Of a DNA stretch of 64,000 nt, positions 27,364 through 37,414 are shown piece by piece. Numbering within the stretch: the stretch's first letter is position 1; each line of letters opens with the position of its first letter. The translations under genes and the position numbers were made by a program. The DNA comes from Candidatus Poribacteria bacterium (lineage in GTDB: Bacteria > Poribacteria > WGA-4E > WGA-3G), in contig JAGFCA010000018.1 of assembly GCA_022394755.1 (NCBI GenBank), positions 62,001 to 126,000 of the forward strand, written 5' to 3'. The notes beneath the pieces are model-generated. The model was not told the origin of the DNA. It did no database searches and saw only the letters and a program-made list of their open reading frames with translations.

Positions 27364-28386
27364 TTATTCTGATTTTAAAATAAGACCACTTGAACCAGCT
27401 AACCAAGCATTTTTTCTATCTAAGACGTGAACTTTTACCATTTTTTGTTTCTGAGTTTCAACAGTCCATGATTCCCCGCCATCAGTCGTACTTAGTATTA
27501 CACCGACCCCGAAGTCTCCTCCAACTGCCCATCCAACGTTATTATCTGCAAAAGCCACACTACGTATAGTTTCTTCAGTACCGCTTGTCTGTTCAGACCA
27601 TTTCTTTCCACCGTTATTAGTATAAAGAATTATTCCATTTTCACCGACTGCCCATCCTGTAGAATCATCAATGAAGAAAATGTCTTCGATAATATCTTCT
27701 TTTCCAGTTTCCTGCTGAGTCCAAGTCTGTGCCCCATCAGTAGTCTTTTGTATAATAGTTTTTTGTTGCTTTTTTGCAGGAAAAACCCGTATACCTGCAA
27801 TCCAACCAGTTGATTCATCAAGAAATTGAATTGCATTGAACATACTTGTTTCGTCATCACCAACGTTCCCAACAATTCCACCATATAGGACTTTCCATGT
27901 ACGTCCACCATTTTTTGAAGATAGAATTGTTTCATTTTCACCTACAGCATATCCAACATCTTTATTGACGAAATAGATACTTCTCAATGTAGTGTCAACT
28001 TTGCTAATTTGTATATCCCAATCTTTTCCATTTGTTGTATTTGCGATCATCCCTTTTTGTCCGATTGCCCAACCGTGGTCTGCATCGAGAAAGTAGATTC
28101 CAGTGAGTTCAGCAGGAATCTTGATTTCGGATTTTTGCCAAGACTTTCCTCCATTAAATGTATAACCGATGAATCCTGGATTTTCAAAATCATCAAGAAC
28201 AGCTGCACCTGCGACCCATCCGGTTTTCCCATCAGTAAATGTGATAGACATATAATCTCGAATATCAGGATCAGTTTCTTGTACGATAGCCCATTCTGCT
28301 GATGCAGAAAAGGTAATTGTAGTTATACAGAATAACGCAATTAGATAATATATTGATTTGTCATTTGATGTTTTTATTCTCTTCAT
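27364..28386 (-). CDS. Ycf48/Hcf136-like beta-propeller protein
   Basis: This 340-residue protein has a signal peptide ending near Ala30. About six repeats each carry a GWAVG or GYAVG unit followed by a sequence like ILSSKNGGRTWKV or ILYTNNGGKKWSE. This is the Ycf48-like/BNR-type propeller. In phototrophs the family helps build photosystem II. Here, with no photosynthesis genes, it is more likely a general exported binding protein. The gene is minus-strand and separate from the FN3 gene by 217 bases. Confidence 0.85.
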   Translation of the reverse strand: MKRIKTSNDKSIYYLIALFCITTITFSASAEWAIVQETDPDIRDYMSITFTDGKTGWVAGAAVLDDFENPGFIGYTFNGGKSWQKSEIKIPAELTGIYFLDADHGWAIGQKGMIANTTNGKDWDIQISKVDTTLRSIYFVNKDVGYAVGENETILSSKNGGRTWKVLYGGIVGNVGDDETSMFNAIQFLDESTGWIAGIRVFPAKKQQKTIIQKTTDGAQTWTQQETGKEDIIEDIFFIDDSTGWAVGENGIILYTNNGGKKWSEQTSGTEETIRSVAFADNNVGWAVGGDFGVGVILSTTDGGESWTVETQKQKMVKVHVLDRKNAWLAGSSGLILKSE

Positions 28387-28603
28387 AATAACTCCTTAAA
28401 ACGTGGGTTGATTATAGTATATATATGATTATATGATAAGTCAAATGTTTCTAATATCAATTCATACATAGAATGAATGGAGTCAAAGAAACACTGTTTC
28501 AGTTTGATGACAGTCCTATATCTTTGATTTTCATTTCATTATAAGAAAAAATAAGACCCTTCAAGACGTAATTAACTTGCGAATATGTCATTTAGAATTA
28601 TGT

Positions 28604-30001
28604 CTATTTTGCGAGAATAATAGTCCCAGTTTTATAGCTGTCACCTACTTGTAATTGGTAAAGGTAGATACCGCTTTCAACGATGTCCCCATTTTCATTT
28701 TTTCCATCCCATTTTAATTCAGTTTCGCCAATTTGTGCCATTAATGATCTAATTAATACACCATTTAAATTAAAAAGTAGAACAGAAAATTCTCCATCGA
28801 TATCTTCAATGACTCTTGCTGGGAAAATAACAGTGTTGAAATCTGGATCGTTAGACAAAGGTGTGAATGGATTTGGATACGGTCTATCAAAAACACGATA
28901 TCTCTTTTTTATAGGAGAGGATTCATTACCTGCTTCGTCAATGGCGACAATGGCATAAGTGAAACTGCCGATTTCTAATGGTTGTGTATCAATATATCGA
29001 TATTCAGGAGATTCGTTTGCTCGTTTTTCAGCGGATAATTCACCATCAGGCAAAGTTTGTAGATTCTCAAATTCAGCAGAACCAAACAATATTTTATAGG
29101 TGGTGACATCTCGTGTGACACTTCCCATCCAAAATACCTCTACACCTTGATTGGAGGTAATAATACGTAGTGCTGTCGGTGGTTCTGGTGCAGCTGTATC
29201 TACTGATACTTCAACACTTTGTGTTGGCGAACGAATGGATTGTAGAAAAATCGTCTTATATGCAGTTATCTGGTATGTGTGGTTACCGGGTGATACATTT
29301 ACATCTCGATATGTGGTTGATGACCGTTTTTCAATATTAATGGTGAATTCTTTATTTCTATAGATTATATATCCATTTACATCAGGATCTAAAGATTTAT
29401 TCCATGTGAGAGTTACGTCATTTTCCCCAGTCTTATCAGCTTCAACACTGAAATCGGTTACAGGGGCGGGTGGTACATTTGGAATGACCTGTAAAGTAAA
29501 ATCATCATTATTCAATTTTCCATCCGCTTGTCCGTCCCTGATAAATTCTCCAATAGGGCCATCTTCTCTGTTCCGTAATAGAACTTTAAATATAGCTTCA
29601 AAGACATTGTTTGGAGTTTGAGAGTCAAAAGCGATTTCGTATAAAGAATTTTGGAAATCAACTATAGGATCTGTCAGTTCGATTCTGAGTACATTCCCTC
29701 CAGAGACTACAGCTCTTGCAATTAGCTCAATTCCATCCCGATGAATGTATTTAAAATCCCCGATTCTTGTAACAAAACCGTTAGGCATTGTAATTTCAAT
29801 TGTTCTAATTTCTTCACCTGGTTCTGCTAATGATCTGTCAATAGTAAGAGATACGATAAGTGGTATAGTAGAGCTTGCGGGAACAATACCTTTAGTTTCA
29901 CCTTCAACATTAACTTCTCCAACAGAGGTTACAGCACTAAAACCACTTACTGTAGTAAATGTAAATATGATTAGTAATAGAAATTGTATAATGTTTCTCA
30001 T
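28604..30001 (-). CDS. Secreted FN3-domain protein with FlgD-Ig/T9SS-like C-terminus
   Basis: This 465-residue protein has a signal peptide, then a beta-rich N-terminal domain, two fibronectin-III-like domains (about 175-265 and 272-370, each with a WNKSLDPD or VFWMGS core) and a C-terminal module from residue 374. That module begins YPNPF and ends with LKWDGKNENGDIVESGIYLY, the FlgD-Ig-like/sorting-tail type. In Bacteroidetes such tails direct export by the type IX system with PorV. The next gene in the operon, 15 bases away, encodes a PorV/PorQ-like barrel. Confidence 0.78.
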   Translation of the reverse strand: MRNIIQFLLLIIFTFTTVSGFSAVTSVGEVNVEGETKGIVPASSTIPLIVSLTIDRSLAEPGEEIRTIEITMPNGFVTRIGDFKYIHRDGIELIARAVVSGGNVLRIELTDPIVDFQNSLYEIAFDSQTPNNVFEAIFKVLLRNREDGPIGEFIRDGQADGKLNNDDFTLQVIPNVPPAPVTDFSVEADKTGENDVTLTWNKSLDPDVNGYIIYRNKEFTINIEKRSSTTYRDVNVSPGNHTYQITAYKTIFLQSIRSPTQSVEVSVDTAAPEPPTALRIITSNQGVEVFWMGSVTRDVTTYKILFGSAEFENLQTLPDGELSAEKRANESPEYRYIDTQPLEIGSFTYAIVAIDEAGNESSPIKKRYRVFDRPYPNPFTPLSNDPDFNTVIFPARVIEDIDGEFSVLLFNLNGVLIRSLMAQIGETELKWDGKNENGDIVESGIYLYQLQVGDSYKTGTIILAK

Positions 30002-30016
30002 TTTTTGTATCCAATA

Positions 30017-30967
30017 TTAGAATAATAGGTTGATTGAGAATCGTTGTGTTATGTTGTCGTTAAAATCTCCAGTCAATAATTGAAAACCGTAATCAATTTG
30101 TGGTATAGTTCCGCCAACAGGTATTCTTACACTTCCACCAAGATTAAATGTAGATGCAGTATTCCCCTCGTTTTTCATACCATAACCACCCCGAATTCCA
30201 ATTGTCTTGTTTAACATTATTTCAACACCGATATGTGTATTAATTTCACCATTTCGTGTGGTGAGTTCAAATGTGCCTAAAGTGCCTTTTAGTAAGTTTG
30301 TAATTGCTTCTCCTTGTGTGCTCATCTCAGCAATAGTTTCAAGATTGTATGCTAAACCAACTCGAATATTCTGTGGCACGGTATCTGATTCTAAATCTGA
30401 AATACTAATGTCTGCAGGGAGTAAATTTTCGATAGACACACCGATATTCAGGCTATTGACTGGTTTTGTCAGTATACCAACGTCAAATGAAAAAGCAGAG
30501 CTTGAAGTGTGAGTAAAATATGGATTATCAGTAACAAATTCGTTTTCCTCATCATAGGAAATCCCTAACATTTTTAGGTTAAGACCTAATGCTAATTGTT
30601 TAAAAATAGTTTTTGCATAAGACAATCGCACTACCTGTTCAGAATATAGGTCTGAATCTTCCCCTAAAATACCGATATTTGCTCCTATTGAACCAATTCC
30701 ACTAATAGGTATAATCCCGCTAATTGTATTATATGTTATGAGTCCGTTGAAACGTTGTGCGTGTGTAGCACCTATTTGAATTTCTTCAATATATGCCAAT
30801 CCAGCGGCGTTATAATTTGCTGCATTGCTATCGTTAGCTATTGCAACAAAAGCTCCGCCAAGTCCGAGAGGACGCGCACCAACACCTATATCATCATATA
30901 TGGCAAATGTGGTACCAGTGAATATTATGAGGACTAAAATACATAGAGGGATGGTCTTAATTTTCAC
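30017..30967 (-). CDS. PorV/PorQ-like outer-membrane barrel protein
   Basis: I place the start at GTG 30967, which has GGAG about 9 bases upstream; the 11 residues before it are not signal-like. The 316-residue product has a signal peptide, then GVGARPLGLGGAFVAIAND and NYNAAGLAYI, which are hallmarks of the PorV/PorQ (UPF0164-like) family. Strands then alternate to a C-terminal ITQRFSINLLF. PorV is the outer-membrane shuttle of type IX secretion; relatives outside Bacteroidetes are of unknown function. It is the first gene of a pair with the YPNPF-tailed secreted protein. Confidence 0.78.
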   Translation of the reverse strand: MKIKTIPLCILVLIIFTGTTFAIYDDIGVGARPLGLGGAFVAIANDSNAANYNAAGLAYIEEIQIGATHAQRFNGLITYNTISGIIPISGIGSIGANIGILGEDSDLYSEQVVRLSYAKTIFKQLALGLNLKMLGISYDEENEFVTDNPYFTHTSSSAFSFDVGILTKPVNSLNIGVSIENLLPADISISDLESDTVPQNIRVGLAYNLETIAEMSTQGEAITNLLKGTLGTFELTTRNGEINTHIGVEIMLNKTIGIRGGYGMKNEGNTASTFNLGGSVRIPVGGTIPQIDYGFQLLTGDFNDNITQRFSINLLF

Positions 30968-31000
30968 GATATAATTCTCCAACAATATTATCAGGAACAA

Positions 31001-31365
31001 CCTTGTTTTATCAAATACTCATGACTTGAGACAGTTAACTATCTGTATTGGGTTTTTTCAATAAACATTCCGTTTACCAAATCAGAAATCAGAATTAAAT
31101 AATGTCTATATACTCATTGTCAAACTCACGTTATTAATAGTCGTTTACCATAACTTGTAATACATGTAATACTCGTAATTTTGTAGGTTGTCTGATCTAT
31201 AAATCTTCGTTATTTACTAATTCCACATTAAATAAAGTGAGTTTGAAAAAACCATAATTCCATAGTAAATTAATGTAGAGTCTCCACGAATTGTATTGTT
31301 TTACATGAGTGAGAATGCTACAGGATCTAATCAGATTCAACCTATAGGTAATGTTAAATAGAGTC
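31001..31365. other. Non-coding gap with repeat ends
   Basis: TGTCAAACTCACGTT at about 31118-31132 matches the right end of the 120-bp element family, and AGTGAGTTTGAAA at about 31236-31248 matches its left end. They face away from each other, so they look like ends of two different, degraded copies. No complete element and no gene is visible. Confidence 0.45.
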
Positions 31366-32010
31366 TTATATAATTGGTGTGCCGGTCATAGGAACAAAAC
31401 TTACAGCAGTAATCCTTGATGATTGTATTTTCCCAGAGAGTTTGTTGATTAGAACTAATTCTTGATGATCAGAACCGACTGGAATCACCATTCGTCCTCC
31501 ATTTACGAGTTGCTGTGTAAGTCGATGTGGTATAGTTTTAGGTGCAGCGGTTACAATGACAGCATCATAAGGCGAATGTTCAATCCACCCGTAATAACCA
31601 TTTCCTTGCCTTAAATGTATGTTATTATATTTTAATGATTTTAATAGAGTTTTTGCTTTATCTGCAAGTTTTTCTAAGATTTCAATAGAATAAACTTCTT
31701 TAGCAATTTCAGCTAATACCGCTGTCTGATATCCACATCCTGTCCCAATCTCAAGTACTCTTGAATTATCATCCAATTTCAATAAATCAGTCATTAGAGC
31801 GACCATATAAGGTTGGGAAATGGTCTGTCCCTCCTCAATTGGAAGAGGATTATCCTTATATGCTCTGTAACGTAATTCTGGTTCAACAAATAGATGTCGT
31901 GGAATCTTCTCCATGACAGATAAGATCTTAGGATTATGTATATTTCTATTCTTAATTTGCAGTTGAACCATTTTCTGTCTATTAGTAGTATGTTTATCAA
32001 TAATTGACAT
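31366..32010 (-). CDS. pcm: Protein-L-isoaspartate O-methyltransferase
   Basis: I choose the ATG at 32010 (MSIIDKHTTN), preceded by AAGGA six bases upstream, giving 214 residues, the usual family length. A longer frame from a TTG overlaps the sppA stop. The product repairs isoaspartyl damage using S-adenosylmethionine. The family hallmark EEGQTISQPYMVALMTDLL is followed by the AdoMet motif VLEIGTGCGYQTAVLAEI and by YSIEILEKLADKAKTLL. It lies 32 bases after sppA, likely in one transcript. Confidence 0.93.
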   Translation of the reverse strand: MSIIDKHTTNRQKMVQLQIKNRNIHNPKILSVMEKIPRHLFVEPELRYRAYKDNPLPIEEGQTISQPYMVALMTDLLKLDDNSRVLEIGTGCGYQTAVLAEIAKEVYSIEILEKLADKAKTLLKSLKYNNIHLRQGNGYYGWIEHSPYDAVIVTAAPKTIPHRLTQQLVNGGRMVIPVGSDHQELVLINKLSGKIQSSRITAVSFVPMTGTPII

Positions 32011-32042
32011 CAACAGTTCCTTAGACCATTTCATGCCTAATA

Positions 32043-34424
32043 TCAATTTGTAAGAATGAAATCATAGGGCATCAACAGAAAAGTTCTGTGCTTTCGTATT
32101 AAGTTTATTATACTTTGCCTACTATTTTCCTCACTTATTTGTAGCACTGAAGTTCTAAATACCTCATTAATAAACGAGATTCTACTGATGAGTAGACGGT
32201 AGTTTCCAATTAATTGCGATATTATATTTTGTTTAGGTAGACGGATTATATCAACTTGTGTCCGTTCTAAACCAGCCTTTTTTTGTGCAATTGAAAGAGC
32301 TAAGTCAAGCCCTCCAAGTTGATCAACAAGACCTTTATCTTTTGCTTGTCTTCCTGTCCATACTCGTCCGCGTCCAATTTGATCAACATCCTTTTTTGAT
32401 AACTGACTTCTCCCCATTGCAACTTTGGTGATAAAATCATCATAAATTTCGTTAATCTGGTTTTTAATGATTTCTCTTTCTTCAGGTGGATAATCACTAT
32501 AGTCGCTGTAGAAATCTGCATGTGCTCCACGAGTGAGAATCTCTTTTGTTATACCAATTTTGTTATACAATCCTTTGAGACTATACTTTCCCCCAATTAC
32601 ACCTATAGAACCAGTGATAGTTCCGGGTTCAGCAACTATAGTGTCTGCCGGAGCAGCAATATAGTATCCACCGGAAGCAGCAACATCAGCCATAGATACA
32701 ATTAGGGGTTTTTCCTCAATTAGTTGCATTAATTCATACCAGATTATATCGGCAGCTATTACTAACCCTCCACCACTATTAATTCGCAGTACAACTGCCC
32801 GGATTGAGTCATCTTTCCTTGTATGTTGAATTGCACGTGCAATTGTATCTGCACCCATTACCATGGTTGCAGTAAATGGGTCGGTGAAGCTTTCTCCTGT
32901 TAACATCATACCTTCAGCATTAATGATAGCAATTTTAGGTTTTGGTATCTCCCATACCTCAGATGTAATGCCTTGCTTAATATAATTATTTATAGGAACC
33001 AATTTTACATCTTTCCCTGAAATGTCCTTTGCTACTTTGGGAATTTTATCCTCATAAATAAGCTCATCAACAATTTTGTAATTGAATGCTTGTTTAGCTG
33101 TGAACGGTCCCTTGTCAATCAGATCTTTAGCATGTTGAGGTGTCCATCCTCTCCCCATTGCGATATCTGAAAATAATTGATCGTATAAGTCATCAAGTAT
33201 GGAGATCTTGTTTTCTCGACTTGACTCTGACATTTTCTTTCTTGTAAAAGCTTCGGATGCAGCTTTATATTCTCCTACGTGTTCAAGATTTGCTTTTATT
33301 CCCAGTTTGTCTAATGTGCCTTTGTAATAAGTACTTTCCATTCTTAACCCGATAAGCCGAATTTCTGCACTGGGATGCATAAAGATAGCATCACAAACCG
33401 ACGCGACTATATAATCCCCTGTAGCACAATCAGTAATATAGCAAATAGCATATCGACCGGACTCCTTAAAGTCAATGATAGCATCCCGAAGTTCTTGAAG
33501 TTTACCCATTCCAAAATTAGATCCATTAATACGAATTAGAACACCTGCGACATCTGAATCCCACTTTGCAATTCGAAGGACAGGTTCAAGTCTTTTCATT
33601 TCTATATCGATAAATTTCAGTTTACGACGTATTGGTTTGGTAAGAGCTGCTGCTGAATAGTGAAAATATGCAACACCATCATTTGCATTTCTATTCTCAT
33701 CAAAGTTATTCGCCGTTCCAATTCCGATATTTCCTAAATTTATACCGAATCTAATATCAAAAGTACTATTACTGTAGTAGGTACCGCGTAGGATAAGTTC
33801 ACGGATAGGACGTATTTCAACACCATAAGAAAGGTCTAATCCGCTGATGCCTTGAGTTTTCTGCATATCAATTGAAAAAGTAGTTCTCCATGTTCCGGGT
33901 CGAAATGCTACCCCTAAATCGTAAGTTCTTCCAAATTTGTAGTTATATAGTTTCGGTCTATTTAGATCACGTCCGATTGCACCAATTGAGAAATACCGGC
34001 GACGATACATCAATCCAACAGACAGAGATTTGAATTTGTCATAGTTTCTATCATCCGAATTTATCCAACTATAGTTTGTACCAAAATAGAAACCTCTACC
34101 AAAATGATAGGCACCAGATGCACTATATCGAGTGAAATCAATTTCATTGGGTGTAGTTACAAATTCCATAGCGAAACCACCGCCGGGAGTTGATATAAAG
34201 AGAGAATCGTCTCCAGATTGATCGCTTTGGTATGTCCGTAAATAGTATAGATTTAAGGCGCGGTTATTTCCTAAACCGGCCGGGTTGAAATATGTGGCTA
34301 AAGAGTCGTCTGTCATAGCAACTGAATTTGAAGGTAGGAATGTATTTACCTTTGGTGGGGATGCTACTACAAAAATTGGAAGTAGAAGGCATAAATATAG
34401 GAAGCATATTAACTTTTTTGGCAT
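32043..34424 (-). CDS. sppA: Signal peptide peptidase SppA fused to a barrel-like N-terminal domain
   Basis: This 793-residue protein has two parts after its signal peptide. Residues about 25-265 are strand-rich and contain LATYFNPAGLG, a motif of PorV/FadL-like outer-membrane barrels. Residues about 280-760 are a tandem S49 protease. The catalytic lysine is K387 in GEYKAASEAF and the serine is S584 in VAASGGYYIA, matching the Lys-Ser dyad of E. coli SppA (split between the two halves). E. coli SppA is about 618 residues, so the extra length is the N-terminal domain. The barrel may place the protease at the outer membrane; that is an inference. Confidence 0.87.
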   Translation of the reverse strand: MPKKLICFLYLCLLLPIFVVASPPKVNTFLPSNSVAMTDDSLATYFNPAGLGNNRALNLYYLRTYQSDQSGDDSLFISTPGGGFAMEFVTTPNEIDFTRYSASGAYHFGRGFYFGTNYSWINSDDRNYDKFKSLSVGLMYRRRYFSIGAIGRDLNRPKLYNYKFGRTYDLGVAFRPGTWRTTFSIDMQKTQGISGLDLSYGVEIRPIRELILRGTYYSNSTFDIRFGINLGNIGIGTANNFDENRNANDGVAYFHYSAAALTKPIRRKLKFIDIEMKRLEPVLRIAKWDSDVAGVLIRINGSNFGMGKLQELRDAIIDFKESGRYAICYITDCATGDYIVASVCDAIFMHPSAEIRLIGLRMESTYYKGTLDKLGIKANLEHVGEYKAASEAFTRKKMSESSRENKISILDDLYDQLFSDIAMGRGWTPQHAKDLIDKGPFTAKQAFNYKIVDELIYEDKIPKVAKDISGKDVKLVPINNYIKQGITSEVWEIPKPKIAIINAEGMMLTGESFTDPFTATMVMGADTIARAIQHTRKDDSIRAVVLRINSGGGLVIAADIIWYELMQLIEEKPLIVSMADVAASGGYYIAAPADTIVAEPGTITGSIGVIGGKYSLKGLYNKIGITKEILTRGAHADFYSDYSDYPPEEREIIKNQINEIYDDFITKVAMGRSQLSKKDVDQIGRGRVWTGRQAKDKGLVDQLGGLDLALSIAQKKAGLERTQVDIIRLPKQNIISQLIGNYRLLISRISFINEVFRTSVLQISEENSRQSIINLIRKHRTFLLMPYDFILTN

Positions 34425-34539
34425 TCGATGGGATTACCTACATTATATGTGGAGTTATACTTTTTACAATAACACATTATGAAAGAATTGACAAGATAAA
34501 CATTGTTAGGGGTATGTAAAGAATTTGTCTCTATAAGTG

Positions 34540-34760
34540 TTTTTTGTGTCTGAATCACGGATTACACGGATTACACGGAAAAGAGGGTTTTGAGTATGGA
34601 TGTTTTTTTGAATAAAGGATTATACAGAGTTACATAGAGAAGGGGAACTGCTACATTTACTCTTTGATCCCCGAATCTGAATAGGACTTTACACATTTCG
34701 CCCGTGAATCAGGAATCAGAATCAACAGTATGAACGCCTTGAATCAACGTAATGAATGAC
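34540..34760 (+). repeat. Dispersed intergenic repeat, copy 2
   Basis: This copy carries GAATCACGGATTACACGG-type units at its start, then CTGCTACATTTA and TTTGATCCCCGAATCTGAATAG, a CACATTTC block and AATCAGGAATCAG. It matches 36970-37200 in the same orientation and 1-240 in reverse. A perfect 7-bp stem, GAATGAC-ATTCA-GTCATTC, follows at 34754-34772, comparable with the stems at the ends of the other copies. Confidence 0.72.
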
Positions 34761-36969
34761 ATTCAGTCATTCCCCGGGGGCTTATTCAGTTTATATCATT
34801 TTTCTACACATCTGTCACCTCTCCGTGGCTTACTGAAATACAAAGAATCGAGATTCAGCGATCCCTCCTACAAAGAGCAGAATTCTTAAATATATGCCTA
34901 TGAATCAAGACAGTGTTGTAGATATTTTCTGATACACTGTTGTCACTAAACATTACGTTTGCATCGTACATGACTACCAATATTTATAACAAGTATCATT
35001 ATATTATTCATTTCAACTCCATACTTTAATGACTGATATTTTTTATTATATTAGGCATGAAAAACGACATTTAATCCTAATATATAGACAATAAATTAAA
35101 TCTAAAAACGACATTTAATCTTAAATACTCAGGCAGTAGATGGTGTTGTTGATGCATTAGTCTATAGGGACAAAAAACGAAAAAGTTACACTTTTCGTCA
35201 CATCATGTGCCATTGAAATTGCTGTAAAATACCCTTGTTAGCCCTGTCATAGACTGGTTTTACTCCACATTAAATCAACTTTATAATAAATTCTAAATTG
35301 TGTAATTATGTGTTATTGTTGTCCATTCTGATTTTGAGATTTCCAATGAATAAAAAGGTATGCATTTTTGGTATAGATGAAACTTTGCAATTAGGATTGT
35401 TTTTATAGATATTCATTAGTTTTTGTTATAGATTTTTAGTTTGTGTTCTACCATTAATTTAATTAGATTTTGACCGATATTCATAATGTGTACTTTTGTT
35501 TTATCTTCTATGAATATAGCAAATCATAAGGTTATTCGTATATAATTTTTAGCCTATTGATTTTGTGCCATTTTTCCTTCAGATATTCATTTTCTATTTT
35601 CACAACACAATTTTTAAATACGAGAATTATAATTGCTCTACCATCAGTTCCTGAAAGGTTTTATAGATCAATCAGAAAAAATGTCATTTTTTTATTTTTT
35701 TTTAATATTTGACATATTCTCATTGTTTCAATTGCTCTGAAGCGTGTTCTGGTATAGGTTTAAAGGTATATCATATTTTGTTTTTATTTTCACAACTGTT
35801 GTGAAAGTTTCACACTACTATTCTTATCAAGTATGATATTTATTAATCTTTAGTTGCGTTATGTAATATGTTTCTTCAATATTTTTCGATTATTTACTTG
35901 TGCCGATAGTGACTAAAAGTTTACAGACCATTGTTAGGAGTGTATTAAGCTTATTGAGATTATCCCATATTTTAATTATGTCAGTTTCCAGTTTTCAATT
36001 TACATTAGTATTAAGTAGTATTAAGTCTAAGATATTGCCTGTTGTTATGCTGAATTTATTGATTTTCCATCATAGTAGATTTTTTTGTATATATGAGAAA
36101 ATGTTACACTTTTCCTACAAAGTGTAGGATTATTTCATGTGATTTTATGTCCTCTCACTCCAGTATCTGTATGGCTTTACAGCACTTTTTATATAGAATT
36201 TCTCAAATTTAAAAAAAGTTACAATTTACATATTTTTGACTGTGTTGAGAAATCTGTTTTCTATGATAACAAGGAAGATGGAATATAAAATGCACTCACA
36301 ATTCCACATTGTCCTGGTAAATCCCAAAATTGGATATGGTAGTTTTAAAAAAGTTATGTATCATAGTATTCTGTATATTATAAATCATTTAAGGTGTGAA
36401 TATGGTTCACAAGTAATTTCATCTTTTCTAAGTAGTTGATTATGGATTATGTTTCATTAATAACTTTAGATACCTGTTATTTATTTTTCTTCATTTAATT
36501 TTTGAATTTATTTATCGGTCTTTTACATATTCTCAAGTATCCCATTTAGATCAAAAACACCAACACTTGTCCTATAAACCCACCAAGAGTCAAGTATTAA
36601 GAAATCAACAGTTTGAACACCTGTAGCCATTCCTTGGTTATGAATATCTTCTATATTTAACCTGTGAAAACCAATCTAACAGGTATTAATATTTATTTCA
36701 CCTACCCACGACACATCTACATAGTACCATCAATTCTTTATGATTAAGAGAAAAGCCAAGAGGAAAATTTGGTCTTAATTTACAATACAATATATTTCTA
36801 ATCTTGTTCGAATCCTTTATAGACGCGGACTTATCCTGATTATTACTAAATTTGCATAAACAAGTATGGAGTATAGACATAATAAGTTTTATATAAAAAC
36901 TTTATTTTCTATAATCAATACTTGACCTTATATAACCAAATTGTACTGCCAAAGCCGACTACTATTTTT

Positions 36970-37200
36970 CTTATGTCAGAATCTCGGATTATAGGGAGAA
37001 GAAGCCTTTGTGTAGGGATGGTTTTCTTTTCTGAATAGCGGATGATACAGGATTACGCGGAGAAGCGGTCTTGCTACATTTATTGTTTGATCCCCGAATC
37101 TGAATAGCATTTCACACATTTCCTCTCTCAAATCAGGAATCAAAGGTATGAATGCCTTTGGGCATTCCCTGGGTATGAATGTCTTTGGGCATTCTACGGG
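36970..37200 (+). repeat. Dispersed intergenic repeat, copy 3
   Basis: It includes TACAGGATTACGCGGAGAAG, CTTGCTACATTTATTG, TTTGATCCCCGAATCTGAATAG and CACATTTC, then two stem-loops: GAATGCC-TTT-GGGCATTC at about 37150-37167 and a similar one at about 37177-37194. It is the closest partner of the reverse complement of 1-240. It ends about 215 bases before the transposase relic. Confidence 0.72.
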
Positions 37201-37414
37201 GTTACTCTATTATATTACCTAAAAATCTTTCTTGCAATTAGATTCTCGTTAGTAGAATTTCGGAAATTTCATAACACTTTGAAATTTGGTTGTATCTTCT
37301 CTGAAATTTTCCAAACTATAGTAGGTATAAAAAACACTGTTGTAAAGTGCCAAAAACTTTACACACCCTATCAAGTTTCACTAATTTTACACAAACTTAT
37401 TTTGCTGAACATAC

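Larger units (their letters stand above)
34425..37414. other. 3-kb non-coding, repeat-rich region
   Basis: No convincing gene is present. Beyond the two dispersed repeats there is a direct repeat around AAAAACGACATTTAATC at 35060-35080 and 35104-35124. Motif GTTACACTTTTC followed by a small palindrome occurs at about 35187-35214 and 36099-36127. The stretch 35960-36230 aligns in reverse with about 528-770. A minus-strand open stretch of about 50 codons (36523-36673) might be a coding relic, but I cannot identify it. The block order mirrors 1-1665. Confidence 0.55.

Noticed and set aside
36236..36439. 67-residue frame resembling an IS200-type start
   Set aside because: Only FHIVLV hints at IS200 TnpA; the HUH motif and catalytic Tyr context are missing.
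36523..36673. Minus-strand 50-codon open stretch that looks protein-like
   Set aside because: Composition is gene-like (…TVDFLILDSWWVYR…), but no family is recognised and no start is visible; recorded only as a possible relic.
36795..36825. GTTCGAATCC, a possible tRNA T-arm
   Set aside because: No flanking stem, anticodon arm or acceptor pairing.
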